A DNA stretch of 64,000 bases from Leuctra nigra (lineage: Eukaryota > Arthropoda > Insecta > Plecoptera > Leuctridae), in the NCBI GenBank assembly GCA_934045905.1, contig OW203762.1:4898001-4962000 (forward strand), in the 5' to 3' direction. Positions 1 through 11,616 of the stretch are shown in pieces. The position numbers and the translations under genes were made by a program. Under the pieces are notes generated by a model. That model saw only the letters and a program-made list of their open reading frames with translations, did no database searches and had not been told where the DNA came from. How positions within the stretch are numbered: position 1 is the stretch's first letter; every line of letters starts with the position of its first letter.

Positions 1-94
1 ATTTAATATTAATTGTATTGACATTTTAACTTAATCGATAGCCAAATATTTTGAATAAAATTTGAAGTTTTCAGTCAAATATCATCAGAAAATG

Positions 95-540
95 GGGGAG
101 CGCACAAAGTGATCCCCGACAAACTGTACCCCAAAGTACAAAAACTGCTATTCGACAAACTGTACCCCGAAACACAAAAACTGATCCCCAACAAACTGTA
201 CCCCACAATGTGAAAAGTGATCCCCGATAAACTGTACCCCAAAACACAAAATCTGCTTTTCGACAAACTGTACCCCAAAACACAAAAACTGATCCTCAAC
301 AAACTGTACCCCACAATGTGAAAAGTGATCCCCGACAAACTGTTCCCCAAAACACAAAAACTGCTATTCGACAAACTGTACCCCAAAACACGAAAACTGA
401 TCCCCGACAAACTGTACCCCTAAATGTGAAAAGTGATCCCCGACAAATTGTACCTCAAAACACAAAAACTGCTATTCGACAAACTGTACCCCAAAACACG
501 CAAACTGATCCCTGACAAACTGTACCCCAAACTAACAAAT
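95..540. repeat. 36-bp minisatellite with 108-bp higher-order period
   Basis: Tandem units built on GACAAACTGTACCCC plus an ACACAAAAACTG spacer recur about every 36 bp. The variant spacer with AATGTGAAAAGTGATCCCC recurs at 201, 309 and 417, exactly 108 bp apart, so the array is organised as three-unit blocks. It reads open in several frames only because 36 is a multiple of three. I see no coding evidence. Confidence 0.9.
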
Positions 541-738
541 ATTATGTCCCCACTATCTGTCCGGGTGGGTTGGCGTATACTTCCCCTACTCGCCGCGAAG
601 TCCGAGTGGTAAGCAACTGCCTGAGAGGTAGGCAACTCATCGTGCATAGATGTATTTTGGAATGCAGCACTGCAGGATTAAAACTGCATTCTAACTTCAT
701 TTTCAAACTACGTAAACACAAAATCTTTATTATATTGA

Positions 739-829
739 GCATATTGTTGCACTTTTTAATAGATTTTTCTAAAGCATTTGATACTTTAATCCATAATACA
801 TTAATTGAAAATAAATATCAAATTAATTG
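739..829 (+). pseudogene. Non-LTR reverse-transcriptase scrap (motif A)
   Basis: A short open stretch ends in a stop at 828-830 and carries DFSKAFDTLIH (from 762). This is the block A motif of non-LTR retrotransposon reverse transcriptases, with its catalytic Asp. Nothing upstream or downstream continues the RT domain, so it is a small decayed fragment. The 541-738 segment before it shows no recognisable feature. Confidence 0.55.
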
Positions 830-1748
830 AAAAGCTCGAAAAATGGAGGTTAAATGTAAACATTATTTCAGGAAATACCTATTAAAATACAGACGATTTG
901 CTAATGACAGTGAAGCACAGCTATATAGCGAAGCAAACTTAAATTTTGGGATAAGAAGTAGGAATCGTGAGGAGGAGAATGAGTGAAGATGAATACCGTT
1001 GAATTCTTTTTAATGTTGTTGAATTAAGTTACACTTTAAAGTAGTACCACCAATAGTCCACGTAATTCAAGTCAGTGACTCACAAATTAAATTACAAATC
1101 ATTTAATCAAATATTTTACAACTATATTTTACAATGTTGATGAATATCATAAGATTACTTTGTAGACATACGATATTTTATAAAGAATTTACAATTATTT
1201 TAATTAATTTCATGCAGTACGAATTAAGTACTTGATTAAGTAAATTTGATTTTAAGCAGTTTCTAGTAGAAACTGGCTAGATTAGGGTATAATTCTGGAT
1301 TATCACTTTATTTAATTCCGTAACCCCACATTTTTAAACGGCTAAAATATTGTAAAAAAATCGGCATTTAAAATGAAATCAATATTTTTACTTTGTAGTT
1401 TATATTACGAATTCTACACAAGATATAAGTGTAATTTTGAAACTTCACCATGAAATTCACCATGAAATTCACCGAGAAATTTCAAGATTTCCTTTGAAGA
1501 TATCTCTTAAATATAATCCCGTGATACATGTTTTTCTTTTCCTATTTGCAAATGGTATCGCTTGAGGCATATTTGAGGTAAATTTGAAGCATTTTTATTT
1601 AACACGGACTAATGGTGGAAGTACTGGGTAAAAATGATAGCCTTAGAGTCTGTTGTATCGTGTGACATGGGGCAATGCTTCTAGTGTGCATTTGCATAAG
1701 CATTGCATTTGCATAAGCATTGCATTATTTACTTTAATTTGGATAAAA
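830..1748. other. AT-rich intergenic, no gene seen
   Basis: No open frame of note. Small direct repeats occur: a 12-bp CACCATGAAATT-type repeat near 1447-1480 and a doubled TTTGCATAAGCATTGCA near 1688-1725. Confidence 0.5.
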
Positions 1749-2371
1749 CATGTCGTCCCTCCAGTTCAAGACTGCGTTATCTGCAAAACTTCATTGTTGA
1801 GAAACGACGTTTTAATATTTCAAAATCGCCTAACAAATCAGAATAACAGTTAAATGGTATCATTATTTTTATGTAATTAGTCTCAACAGAAATACGCATT
1901 ACGTACATTTCAAAATATTGATTCGATTATTATAATTGGCAATATTAAAATTTATTGTTTAATACAACGTTATTTGCAGTTAGTGCTGTATTGAACTAAC
2001 ATTCTTCTCAAGTTGTATTTCTAAGTATTTCTAAAGACAGATTTAACATGGTAAATTCCAGAGCAATACGGCACTATCTGCAAATAACGTTGTCTTGAAT
2101 TTAGTTTTGACGCCAGGCTTACATATAATTCTGGTGCAAGACTACACTATCTGTAAATAGCATAGGAAATTTGCAGATGTAGTATTGAACGAATTAAAAG
2201 TTGAAAATGACCTACGGGTAATACAACGTTATGTGGTCTAGGATGACCAAATTATGAAATATAAGAATTTGCATCATTGGACATAATAGGTGAGGTCCTG
2301 ACAAAGACATTTTAGTAAAAAAAAGAACGATTGTTTGTAATAACGTAGTCTTGAACTGGGGGGACGATGTA
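1749..2371. mobile_element. MITE-like element with inverted ends
   Basis: The left end (from 1749, CGTCCCTCCAGTTCAAGACT) is matched in inverse complement by the right end (to 2371, AGTCTTGAACTGGGGGGACG). Related subterminal motifs (tatctgcaaataacg, caagact) recur inside in both orientations. About 620 bp, no coding sequence. A target duplication was not clear, so the superfamily is not assigned. Confidence 0.6.
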
Positions 2372-2427
2372 AAGACGTTACAGATATAAGAAAGAAATTA
2401 AATATTAATTTAAGAAATGAGATTTAT

Positions 2428-3258
2428 CTACGGGCGGTATCGAAAGAATCCAGAAATTGCCATCCTGCACGCAGGGCACGTCTTTGGCAGGCGGCGATAT
2501 GTCTCTGTGGCTCGGTGCTCCACCGTGTGTTTCACACACACACTGCACAAGCCAACATGGCCACATGGCGCGATGGTTCTTGTGGCAAATCTTGTTTGGC
2601 AGGATAGACACTGCCGCCTATTGGGATCAGCCCCCTCATCCGGTACGTCTTCAGCAGCCTCCAGGGCAGTGGAGCCATATTACTGCAATAGCAGGCTCTC
2701 CTGGACCACCATGTCAGCGAAGGAGAGTGATGTGCCTGGCATGGCCTCCAACATCCACGGAAGGTACCTTTCCGGAGCTGTTACAGCCCGGTTGACATTA
2801 AGTGGAAGAAAGTTCAATCCTTCTTCCACTTGGTGGTCAACAAGAGGCTGCAACAGTCCCTGATTGGCATCCTCCTCGTCGGAGTCCATGACAGCAATCA
2901 CCTCATTAGTGACAGGCGGGATAGGGCTGGGAGGCGGGATAGGGCTGGCAGGAGGCATAGGGCTGGCAGGCGCAGGTGCAGGGCTCGTTGGGCCAGGGAC
3001 TGCTTCCTGTTCCATCTCCACGTTCCGCAGGTGGTTCACAGAAATTACATTCAGTCTCCTTAAATAGGTGTCGAAGGTGTGCGCCATCTTCGCCAGGAAA
3101 ACATCCACCGACCCGCCCGCCGCCAGCCTCTCACTGGCCCGTCGAATAGCAGCATTCTGCATGAGGAAGCTGTTCCTCGGTGGGCGCCTGATTTCTTGGC
3201 CACTGGAGACCAACGCCGCCTCCCGCGATTCTGTGCCATCGCAGGCAATTAGTCTCTC
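2428..3258 (-). pseudogene. RING-finger protein, C-terminal exon with in-frame stop
   Basis: A GC-rich island reads on the minus strand from a good 3' splice site (TTTTTCCGCAG at about 3259-3269) as an exon of about 276 codons. It contains an Ala/Arg-rich helical stretch, a Pro-rich SPIPP-type repeat, an acidic DSDEED patch and, at the end, a C3HC4-type RING finger. The RING contains CLSC, PCGH, LCSVC and CPAC, and the chain ends FFRYRP with a TAG at 2428-2430. A TAA at 2680-2682 interrupts the frame 84 codons before the end. Both halves are in the same frame, so the RING was very probably once part of this protein. RING domains usually recruit E2 enzymes in ubiquitin transfer. Whether this was a host gene or a transposon accessory gene cannot be told. 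Upstream exons were not found. Confidence 0.55.
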
Positions 3259-4084
3259 TGCGGAAAAACATAAGTGTAATCAACAACACGGTTGTAGCAT
3301 TATATGTTCCTATTGCTTATGTTTCTAGTCCGGAAATTTAAAAAAAAATAAGGAATCACTACAGGCAAAAATTTGAAGCACCAAATGTGCTTCACGTTCA
3401 ACAATCAAGTACAACACACACGCTTATTTTTTGTGTGTGGGGGGGGGAGGGGTGGGTTTGGTATTTACCACGAGATTCATTTTTGATACAATATACCGAT
3501 ATTGTTGTAACTTCCATTATTATTATCATTCTCTGTTGATCACATCCCAATATCTAGGTAATGTAGAATTTCTGTCTGTCTATGTCTATTGTCTGTGTAC
3601 ACCCTTTGACCGACCTCAGCCAAATTTTGCACAGTTACCCCTCAGAACTCTGCGGATAACATAGGCTGGCTACCCCATCCCTCATTTTAATTGAAAAAAC
3701 TACCCCTAATCGGAAAAAATAGAAAATACAATACACACTTTCAACTTCATACCCTTCGACTCTCTTTCGCACAAGAGTTCTTCAGAACCATGACCTTATT
3801 TTAGGCCGCACACCCCTTCCACCAAACCACCCCTAATTGAACAAAAATATATCCAGATAGTTAAAAATATAGACACTTTCGCTTGAAACCCTAATTGACC
3901 AGCTGTCGAACAGGTTACTGCGGGAACCAGCCCTCACTACAGGCGACTACCTCCCTCACCCAAACAACCCTTAAAGTGTTTTTGGCATTGTACCTACACC
4001 GTTTGACCGATCTCAACCAAATCTGGTATCCATACATTCTATAGAAAATGACTAATATCGTGCATTCTTCGTTTCAGTGTGTTT
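3259..4084. other. Non-coding; fragments of Helitron-like interior
   Basis: Contains a G-run with flanking TG repeat (about 3430-3456). It also has two diverged copies of a motif reading CACCCTTTGACCGACCTCA or CACCGTTTGACCGATCTCA (3600 and 3998), which recurs near 54,735 next to a Helitron-like CTAG end. No gene seen. Confidence 0.45.
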
Positions 4085-5493
4085 TCTAGTGGAGCGGTCG
4101 CTCCACCCAGCCAAGTCGTGCTGTACACTCACACTCACTCAACATACCGTAAATGCCTAACAAACTGAGGAGCAGACCAAAAACTTTTACTGTAAGCAAC
4201 AACATAGCATTTTCGGCCTACTGGATCTAAAAAATGGGAAGTATCACATTGTTGAGAAATATTTTAATTTGGAGCTATGGCCCACCCTACCAAATATTCC
4301 AAATGAGCCACCAATGGGTTACACCATTTGCAAACTAGAGGGCCGTGAATCCGTGAAATTACATCACTTTCATCTTCTTCTTCTTCTTCTTCTTCTTCTT
4401 CTTCTTCTTCTTCAGATGATGATGATATCAGGAAACACCGCAATCATCGCCACAGCCTAAACGACTGAACCGATCGATCCGAAATTTTTACCACATATGA
4501 ACTTTTGGCGTCTGAGGTGCCTTTTTATAAAACCATTCGGAAGTCGCCATTTTGAAACCGGAAGTGACGTCATATCTCGAACCAGGCTAAACCGATCGGA
4601 ACGACACTAGCGTCAAACGATTCGGACGGTCTTATATATAAAAATACAATAGTCAACAAATAAATGTACTATTACCGAAACCGGAAATGACGTTATAGCA
4701 TGAGGAATCAGACTTGAATCTAGTGGAGCGGTCGCTCCACGCCAGCCAAGTCGTACGGCGCGCGCGCACACTCTCATATAAAGGCTGGAGCAAACCCACT
4801 TTTACTGTAAGCATCAAAGTGGCATTTTCGGCCTACTGGATCTTAAAATAGGGGAATCTCACATTGTTGCGATATATCTTAATTTCGAGCTATGGCCCAC
4901 CCTACAACATATAACAAATTTGGGAACAATAGGTTACGCCCTTTGCGAGCTAGAGGGCTGTGAAAACAGTGTTTTAGGGCGGTTTTCATAATAATCTCCG
5001 TAGTAGGGTGGAGCTAGAATCCGGTAAACAGGCCACAGCCTAAACGGCTAAACCGATTGATCTCACATTTTTACCACGTGTGCACTTTTGGCGTCTGATT
5101 TAACCTTCACCCCATGCATTTTTTGTGCCGCCATTTTGAAACCGGAAGTGACGTCATATCTCGTCAACGGCTGTCCCGATTGGAACGAAAATAGCGTCAA
5201 ACTATTCGGACGCTCAACTTTATGGATTATCAATAGCAACAGACTAAAATTTATGTTAACGAAACCGGAAATGACGTCATGAAATTTGAAATTCATCGAT
5301 TGGCATTTCGGCAACAAATTTGATCCGATTATTTTGATAAATATGTAACGTATGTACTATTGATATCTCATTTGACTTGTTATAAAACCAACCGGAAGCC
5401 GCCATTTTGAAACCGGAAGTGACATCATATCTCAAAAACGGCTAAATAGATTTGAACGAAACCAGCGCTAAACAATTAAGACGGTCAACTTTA
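4085..5493 (+). mobile_element. Two head-to-tail copies of a CRE/ETS-motif-rich element
   Basis: Each copy starts with TCTAGTGGAGCGGTCGCTCC, an 18-bp hairpin (GTGGAGCG/CGCTCCAC) next to CTAG, at 4085 and 4719. The interior has a GCTATGGCCCACCCTAC block and tandem blocks that alternate CCGGAAGTGACGTCA and CCGGAAATGACGTCA. A CTT microsatellite lies at about 4371-4412. The second copy stops at 5493, where a different Helitron-like end begins. The same family occurs at 8690-10097 (minus) and 42104-43963 (plus). No coding capacity. The hairpin plus CTAG suggests a Helitron-type terminus, but this is inference. Confidence 0.6.
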
Positions 5494-5700
5494 TTGAGCG
5501 AGCGAAGCGAGCGTCTCCTTTTGACTCTTTTGACACAGACCTCTGTTTTTTTTTGTTTTTTTTTACCTTTGTCTGTTATCTGGAGCAATGGTAGTCGCAC
5601 CGTTTCACCGAACGATCTGAAATTTTGCAAAATGGCGCTGAAATCACTGCCACCTAGAATTTATGTATATAAATGTTTTGTATCATTATAAGCCTTCTGA
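5494..5700 (+). mobile_element. Helitron-like 5' terminus
   Basis: TTGAGCGAGCGAAGCGAGCG followed by a CTCTGTTTTTTTT tract matches the start of the complete Helitron-like element at 48769 and the minus-strand starts at 28918 and 29904. Its 3' end (expected CTAG) was not identified here, so this is a truncated or rearranged copy. Confidence 0.55.
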
Positions 5701-5749
5701 ATGTAGTTATTGTAGTAAGAGGTGATTAAAGTCAGATTCTTAATTTTTA

Positions 5750-5985
5750 TAACGTCATTTCCGGTTTCGGTAAAAGTACATTTATTTAGACTATTGATGC
5801 TCCATAAAGATGGCCGTTTGAATCATTTGGCGCTAGTTTCATTCCGATCAAACTAGCCGGTTTCGAGTCGAGATATGACGTCACTTCCGGTTTCAAAATG
5901 GCGACTTCCGGTTGGTTTTATAAAAAGGCACCTCAGACGCCAAAAGTGCACATGTGGTAAAAATTTCAGATCGTTCGGTTAAGAG
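5750..5985 (-). repeat. Inverted fragment of the CRE/ETS-motif element
   Basis: Inverse complement of the 4485-4700 block: TGACGTCACTTCCGG, TTCAAAATGGCGAC and GGCACCTCAGACGCCAAAAG appear in reverse order and orientation. It forms a large inverted pair with that block around the 4719-5493 copy. Confidence 0.6.
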
Positions 5986-7184
5986 TCTACGATATTTGAT
6001 GAAATCCATGTTTTATGAAGCACAAAAAGGCGGCCCTACTTTCTTCTGAACGGCTTTACCAATTGTCTATATAGATGTTCAAAATCCAAAGGAGGCCCTG
6101 CGGGGCAAGTTGAGGGCTATTGAAATAGACATTGTTGAATTGTTTCCATTTTTTTGGGGGGGGAGGGGGCGCATCTGATGAATTAGCCTAGGGGTACCAA
6201 ACAGTTTAATCCGGCCCTGAAAGCAGAGTTGTTTCATTATCAAGATACCCTGACAAATCTAGTCGGGCGCTAGCTCGACGCTGCCAAGCACCGCTCTAAT
6301 ACAACGTGCGAGCTACCACCACAGACTTATACCGCAACGGCTTAAGTGGTCGAAACGAGGTGTCGCATGGCATCCATGCAGTGAGAAATGAAAGTTAAAA
6401 ACCATAGTTATCGGGTATTATTAACCACCTGACAACACCTAACCAAAAATCAAAGTGCTGCGATCATCCCTTCGGGGTGAATTTTGGGCCTCAAACATGC
6501 AAGAATTGACTTTCATGTTAGTTAGTTAGTTAGTGCTGCCCACGTTCGATTTGCTTGCCCTTTTCTACAGATTGCATGGTTTGGTCTAGAGAGTTGAAAT
6601 TTGGTAGACACATAGAGTTCCCCTTCTCACGCCTACTTTTGAAAGAAAATCGGGGAAATTTTTACCGGAAGTGAAGTTATTCTAATTTTACATTTTACAT
6701 TTTTTCAAAAGTCGAACGGGTCCATCGAGAGTTTTGAAATATGGCAACATTATAGACAATGTATTGCTAGACACTCCACTTCAAGAAAAAACTAAATTTT
6801 CAAACCGGAAGTGGAAAAAGAATCAATATTGAGCGTTCCGCTCTTCTCCTTTATCTACCAACACAGCAGCTTCGCTGTCAACTCCAAATTATCGGAGGCA
6901 GCTGGCTTGTATTCCTGCATAACGGGTTCGATTCCGATCCTAGAAAAACTATTTTTTCACATCATTCTTTTTTAATTTGTGTAAGCGATGATACCTTCCA
7001 GTATATATATTCAAATGAGAGGTCGAGGGATGCTGTGAAGATCATCAATAACCTGAAACATCGCCATCGCGGCACGCCGATTGCCATCGCGATCACAGAT
7101 AGTATCAGGTTCGTAGGTAATGCTGCAGACGAGCGACATTGCGTCTAGCATAAAAGTAAGCAGGAGGATCGCCCATTTGCTAGT
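5986..7184. other. Non-coding mixture of repeat fragments
   Basis: No gene. A G-run at about 6156-6168; short segments resembling Helitron interior (ACCGGAAGTG motifs near 6663 and 6805); and a B-box-like GGTTCGATTCC near 6928 that may be an isolated tRNA-like scrap. Confidence 0.4.
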
Positions 7185-7375
7185 TTAGTGGTTACGAACG
7201 GCATACAGTATCGCCGTCCTGTTGGCGCAATAGACAGTGCATTGGCCTACGGTGTTAGGGGTCGCCGGTTCGATACCGGCCGGGGTCGTACTTTTTTATT
7301 TGCAATTTCTACAAGTTTTTTATTATTAAGTCTATATTCTCAACCGAGCCAGGCTTCACTAGTGAGAATGTAATA
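7185..7375 (+). mobile_element. tRNA-derived SINE head
   Basis: A TGGCGCAATAGACAGTG A-box-like segment is followed about 40 nt later by a perfect B box, GGTTCGATACC (7269-7279), with a T-arm stem CCGG/CCGG, then a T-rich body. The anticodon region does not fold as a functional tRNA. The segment 7268-7319 is repeated exactly at about 7769-7820. Confidence 0.55.
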
Positions 7376-7870
7376 TAGAGAAGGGAGGAGAGGAAACCCG
7401 GTACCGGCATGTAGCCTACTACTGACGAAAGATACCAAGGGGACCAACGGCTTAACGTCCCTTCCGAAGGACGGTGTAACATTCACAGCACGAGCCTCCA
7501 CAACCCGCGCCGTCGAGAGACTGATAACAGGTGGAGGGAGGTCGTCACACTGACCCCCAAACACCCCAGTCTCTCTGGCCCAACGGCAGCAACCTGGCAA
7601 GGCAGAGTTGAATGGTCACTTATCCAATCGCTGACCGCGCTCAATGTTGCTTAACCTCGAGGTATCCAACACACCAGCCGTTGGGCACACACACCAGCCG
7701 TTGGGCACACACACCAGCCGTTGGGCACAGTTTTAATTCTGCCTAACCATAGAGTTATTTTTTTAAGTTGGTTCGATACCGGCCGGGGTCGTACTTTTTT
7801 ATTTGCAATTTCTACAAGTTTTAATTCTGCCTAACCATAGAGTTATTTTTTTAGGTTGCACAGTATTAAT
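7376..7870. repeat. Repeat-derived segment with 20-bp triplication
   Basis: A moderately GC-rich block (about 7380-7650), probably the body of an interspersed repeat, leads to three tandem copies of ACACCAGCCGTTGGGCACAC (about 7670-7730). After that come a duplicate of the B-box segment and two copies of TTTTAATTCTGCCTAACCAT (7731 and 7819). No gene. Confidence 0.5.
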
Positions 7871-8270
7871 TTTCGCCAGTTCGACTTTGTCTACCCATAG
7901 AGAGTTTTATTCCTTAGGCTGCCCAGTAAAAGTTATGCGCGCGCCCTACGCCGCCTGGAGCACCTTCTGTCTCTAGCCGCTCGTAGAATTCTAGGTGAAC
8001 TTCATAATTTTGTCACATTGAAAGATTCAAACCTCAAATATACCTCAATATGACGACAGAATATGACGTAGTATCAACCATTTGAGAAAACTCGTTTGGA
8101 TAGTTATTATGGATATCCAAGTAATGAGACAACAAACGAATAACAGACATCGATTCCGTTTCATAATGAAATCTTTAGTTCTACTACTTCACGTACCTAT
8201 GAATATTATAATGTCTAAATTTATTTAAGTTTCGAGAGTATGGAAACTTCGTTTTGTGTAGAATGAAGAA

Positions 8271-8665
8271 CCATTAAAAAACACTTCGTGTAAAAATAAC
8301 AGCCAAGTCTCTTCAACTAAAAAAAAATATGAAATCTAAAAATTCTGCACTGAAAAGTAGTGATATCAAAAAATGAGCCAAGTCAAAACTTTATTTGAAA
8401 ATCAAAAAATACTTGGCGCATCGTGTATATAAAAAGCTTGGAAGTATAGGCCAATTATAAAATATACATAAAATATCCAAATACATAGTACACCTATAAT
8501 GCCCTAAAAAAACGATGCGCCAAGTATTTTTTGATTTTCAAATAAAGTTTTGACTTGGCTCATTTTTTGATATCACTACTTTTCAGTGCAGAATTTTTAG
8601 ATTTCATATTTTTTTTTAGTTGAAGAGACTTGGCTGTTATTTTTACACGAAGTGTTTTTTAATGG
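8271..8665. mobile_element. Near-perfect 395-bp palindrome (foldback MITE)
   Basis: The left arm begins CCATTAAAAAACACTTCGTG and the right arm ends with its inverse complement. The arms are about 170 bp with only a few differences, around a short AT-rich centre near 8440-8500. A homologous palindrome is at about 43557-43963, in the equivalent place beside the other copy of the CRE/ETS-motif family. It is therefore either part of that family or a very old shared insertion. Confidence 0.8.
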
Positions 8666-8689
8666 GATATCACTACTTTTTTTAGTTTA

Positions 8690-10097
8690 TTCTTACAACT
8701 TGTGACAATCGAATGAACAATTACTATATCCTTAAAAAAAATCACCCTTTACAATTTGGTTATTTTCATGAAGAATAGCAAAGGTTTCATTCCAATCGGT
8801 CAACCAAGTTCCGAGATATGGCAACATATCCGTTGTCAAAATGGCTGCTGAACTTTCTGCACTGCCACATAGAATTTATAACTATGAATGATGTGTATCA
8901 TTTTAAGCTTTCTGAATATGTATTTATTGTATAGGAGGGATTATAATAATTTATAAATTTGAATGACGTCATTTCCGGTCTCATAAATAGGAACATTCTA
9001 GTTTGACTGTTACTATGTTCCTATTATGATGGCATCTAGGCCATCATAGAGATGGCCTTCCGAATCGTTTCGCGCTAGTTTCATACCGATCTGTCAACCA
9101 GTTTTCGAGATATGGCGTTTCTTCCGGTTTCAAAATGGCTGCTGAAATCACTGACTCCTTGAATTATAATTTAAACATGATTACATTTTATTATAAGCTG
9201 TCTGAAATAGTATATTTATTGTATCAACATGTAAATTTGTGAGATTCTTAAAAAGTGTGACGTCTTTTCCAGTTTTGGTATGGAAAACTGCAAATATTAT
9301 TGATGATAATACATAAAGTTGACCGTCTAAATTGTTCAGCGCTGGTTTCGTTCAAATCTATTTAGCCGTTATTGATATATGATGTCACTTCCGGTTTCAA
9401 AATGGCGGCTTCCGGTTGGTTTTATAACAAGTCAAATGAGATATCAAAAGTACATACGTTACATAAATATCAAAATAATCGGATCAAATTTGTTGCCGAA
9501 ATGCCAATCGATGTATTTCAAATTTCATGACGTCATTTCCGGTTTCGTTAACATAAATTTTAGTCAGTTGCTATTTATAATCCATATAGTTGACCGTCCG
9601 AATCGTTTGGCGCTATTTTCGTTCCAATCAGCTCAGCCGTTGTCGAGATATGATGTCACTTCCGGTTTCAAAATGGCGGCACAAAAAAAGTCAAGGGGGG
9701 GAGGGCAAATCAGACGCCAAAAGTGCACACGTGGTAAAAATGTGAGATCAATCGGTTCAGCCGTTTAGGCTGTGGCCTGTTTACTGGATTTGAATTCCAT
9801 GATACTACTACTACTACTACTTATTATTATGAAAACCGCCCTAAAACACGGTTTTCACGGCCCTCTAGCTCGCAAAGGGAGTAACCTATTGTTCCCAAAT
9901 TTAGTATATGTTGTAGGGTGGGCCATTGCTCGAAATTGAGATATTTCCCAACAATGTGAGATTCCCCAATTTTAAGATCCAGTAGGCCGAAAATGCCACT
10001 TTGATGCCTACAGTAAAAGTGGGTTTGCTCCAGCCTTTATATGAGAGTGTGCGCGCGCCGTACGACTTGGCTGGCGTGGAGCGACCGCTCCACTAGA
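8690..10097 (-). mobile_element. CRE/ETS-motif element, inverted copy
   Basis: Matches 42104-43545 in inverse orientation block by block. It ends at 10097 with the hairpin GTGGAGCGACCGCTCCAC followed by TAGA. It carries repeated TGACGTCA(T/C)TTCCGG units and TTCAAAATGGC blocks. No coding sequence. Confidence 0.75.
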
Positions 10098-11055
10098 TAA
10101 TAGGTTAACTACGCACAATGAACAATAGTATTGTATTCTGACGCCAATCGATTGCCTAACGCGGAATCTTCCGTCTGTGAGTTTACAAACATGTTCAACA
10201 ATGGGTGCATACCGATTTATTATCAGGTCGCCCAGTTTTTCTATCCTTTTAACATTGTGACGTAACACCTGGGCGTGACCTTGAGTCGAATCGTGGTCGA
10301 ATGAATGAAAAAAGAGTAATCACAACGCCCGACCTCTTGAGCTTGAGTATTATGGGTACTGGTTTCAGCTGGTTTCAGCTCGTTTGTTGACGCGGCAAGT
10401 TTGATTTAACCCGTAAATCCTATGGTGACGTCAACGCCCAACCAGCTTCTATTTTGGACCTCACCCAATATGTAATGGCATTTTTAAAAGAATACCTACC
10501 TAAATGCACGAAATAATTCATTCTGTCTAAAATATCGAAACGCAAACAATAATTCAATTAGATGTATCAACAATATGCCATCATCATCAGGAATAAGGAC
10601 CGGTAGACTAATTGATTGTATGATCTATGCGTAATAAACACATAAACACCCCCCCCCCCCCCACACACACACACCATAATCAATAAACAAATAATAAAAG
10701 GTCAATTAATATCGTGAATCCATCCCTGGTTGAACTATCACCAAAATATTTTTTAACCCCTTCCCTACTCAATTTTTCTGAAAATACTTTGCCCAAAAGA
10801 ATCCATTTAATTTGAATGACGTGCTGAATATTAATCTAAATACTTTGGATTTTAAAGTAAAACACTACTTTATTGACTCAACAGTGACTTAGTTCCCTTC
10901 TCTAACACTTCAACTACAATAATCAGTACTACTAACACCATCTGTGAGGAATCAAGTGAACTAGAATGGTTTGAATCATAGCGGCAATTGGCGGGCTGGA
11001 AACGTCATTGGTCCTCAATGCATTATATATTTTGGCGGGTCTGACTCGTCTTAAC
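10098..11055. other. Non-coding; C-run and short repeats
   Basis: No gene. Contains a C-run followed by CA repeats (about 10651-10672) and a doubled GCTGGTTTCA (about 10360-10380). Confidence 0.5.
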
Positions 11056-11616
11056 TGACATAACTGAGGGGTTTGCAAAACCACCAACATATTTTTAATG
11101 ATATCACCAAACCTGGTTACATCACTATCCTACTGTATAATTTGGACCACCAAACTTAGTGATATAACTAGGATATTTCTGGTGATGTGACCAAATATTG
11201 TAGTCATATCATTATGAATCTTTGGTGACATGACTATAAAATATAGTGATATGACTAAAATGTTTTGGCGATATGCCTATAAATTATGGTCATACGACTA
11301 AAATGTTTAGGCGATATGCCTATAAAATATAGTCATACGACTAAAATGTTTTGGCGATATGCCCATAAAATATAGTGGTACGACTAAAACGTTTTGGCGA
11401 TATACCTATAAAATATAGTAATATGACTAAAAGAATATGGTGATATGCCTATAAAATATGGTGATACGACTAATATGGTTTAGTTATATCACCAGGAAAT
11501 TCTTAGTTATATCACTAAGTTTGGTCTTATTTATACAGTAGGATTTGTGATATAACCAGGTTTGGTGATATCATTAAAAATATGTTGGTGGTTTTGCAAA
11601 CCCCTCAGTTATGTCA
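11056..11616. mobile_element. MITE with about 75-bp TIRs and internal tandem repeats
   Basis: The ends are inverse complements: TGACATAACTGAGG from 11056 and CCTCAGTTATGTCA to 11616, with the match extending through the CCAACATATTTTTAATGATA block. The middle holds about five units of roughly 58 bp built on GATATGCCTATAAAATAT and CGACTAAAATG. A related but diverged sequence is at 53170-53530. Confidence 0.8.

Noticed and set aside
2417..2863. 148-residue plus-strand frame over the GC-rich island
   Set aside because: It is the antisense of the RING-containing exon, whose zinc ligands are clear on the minus strand.
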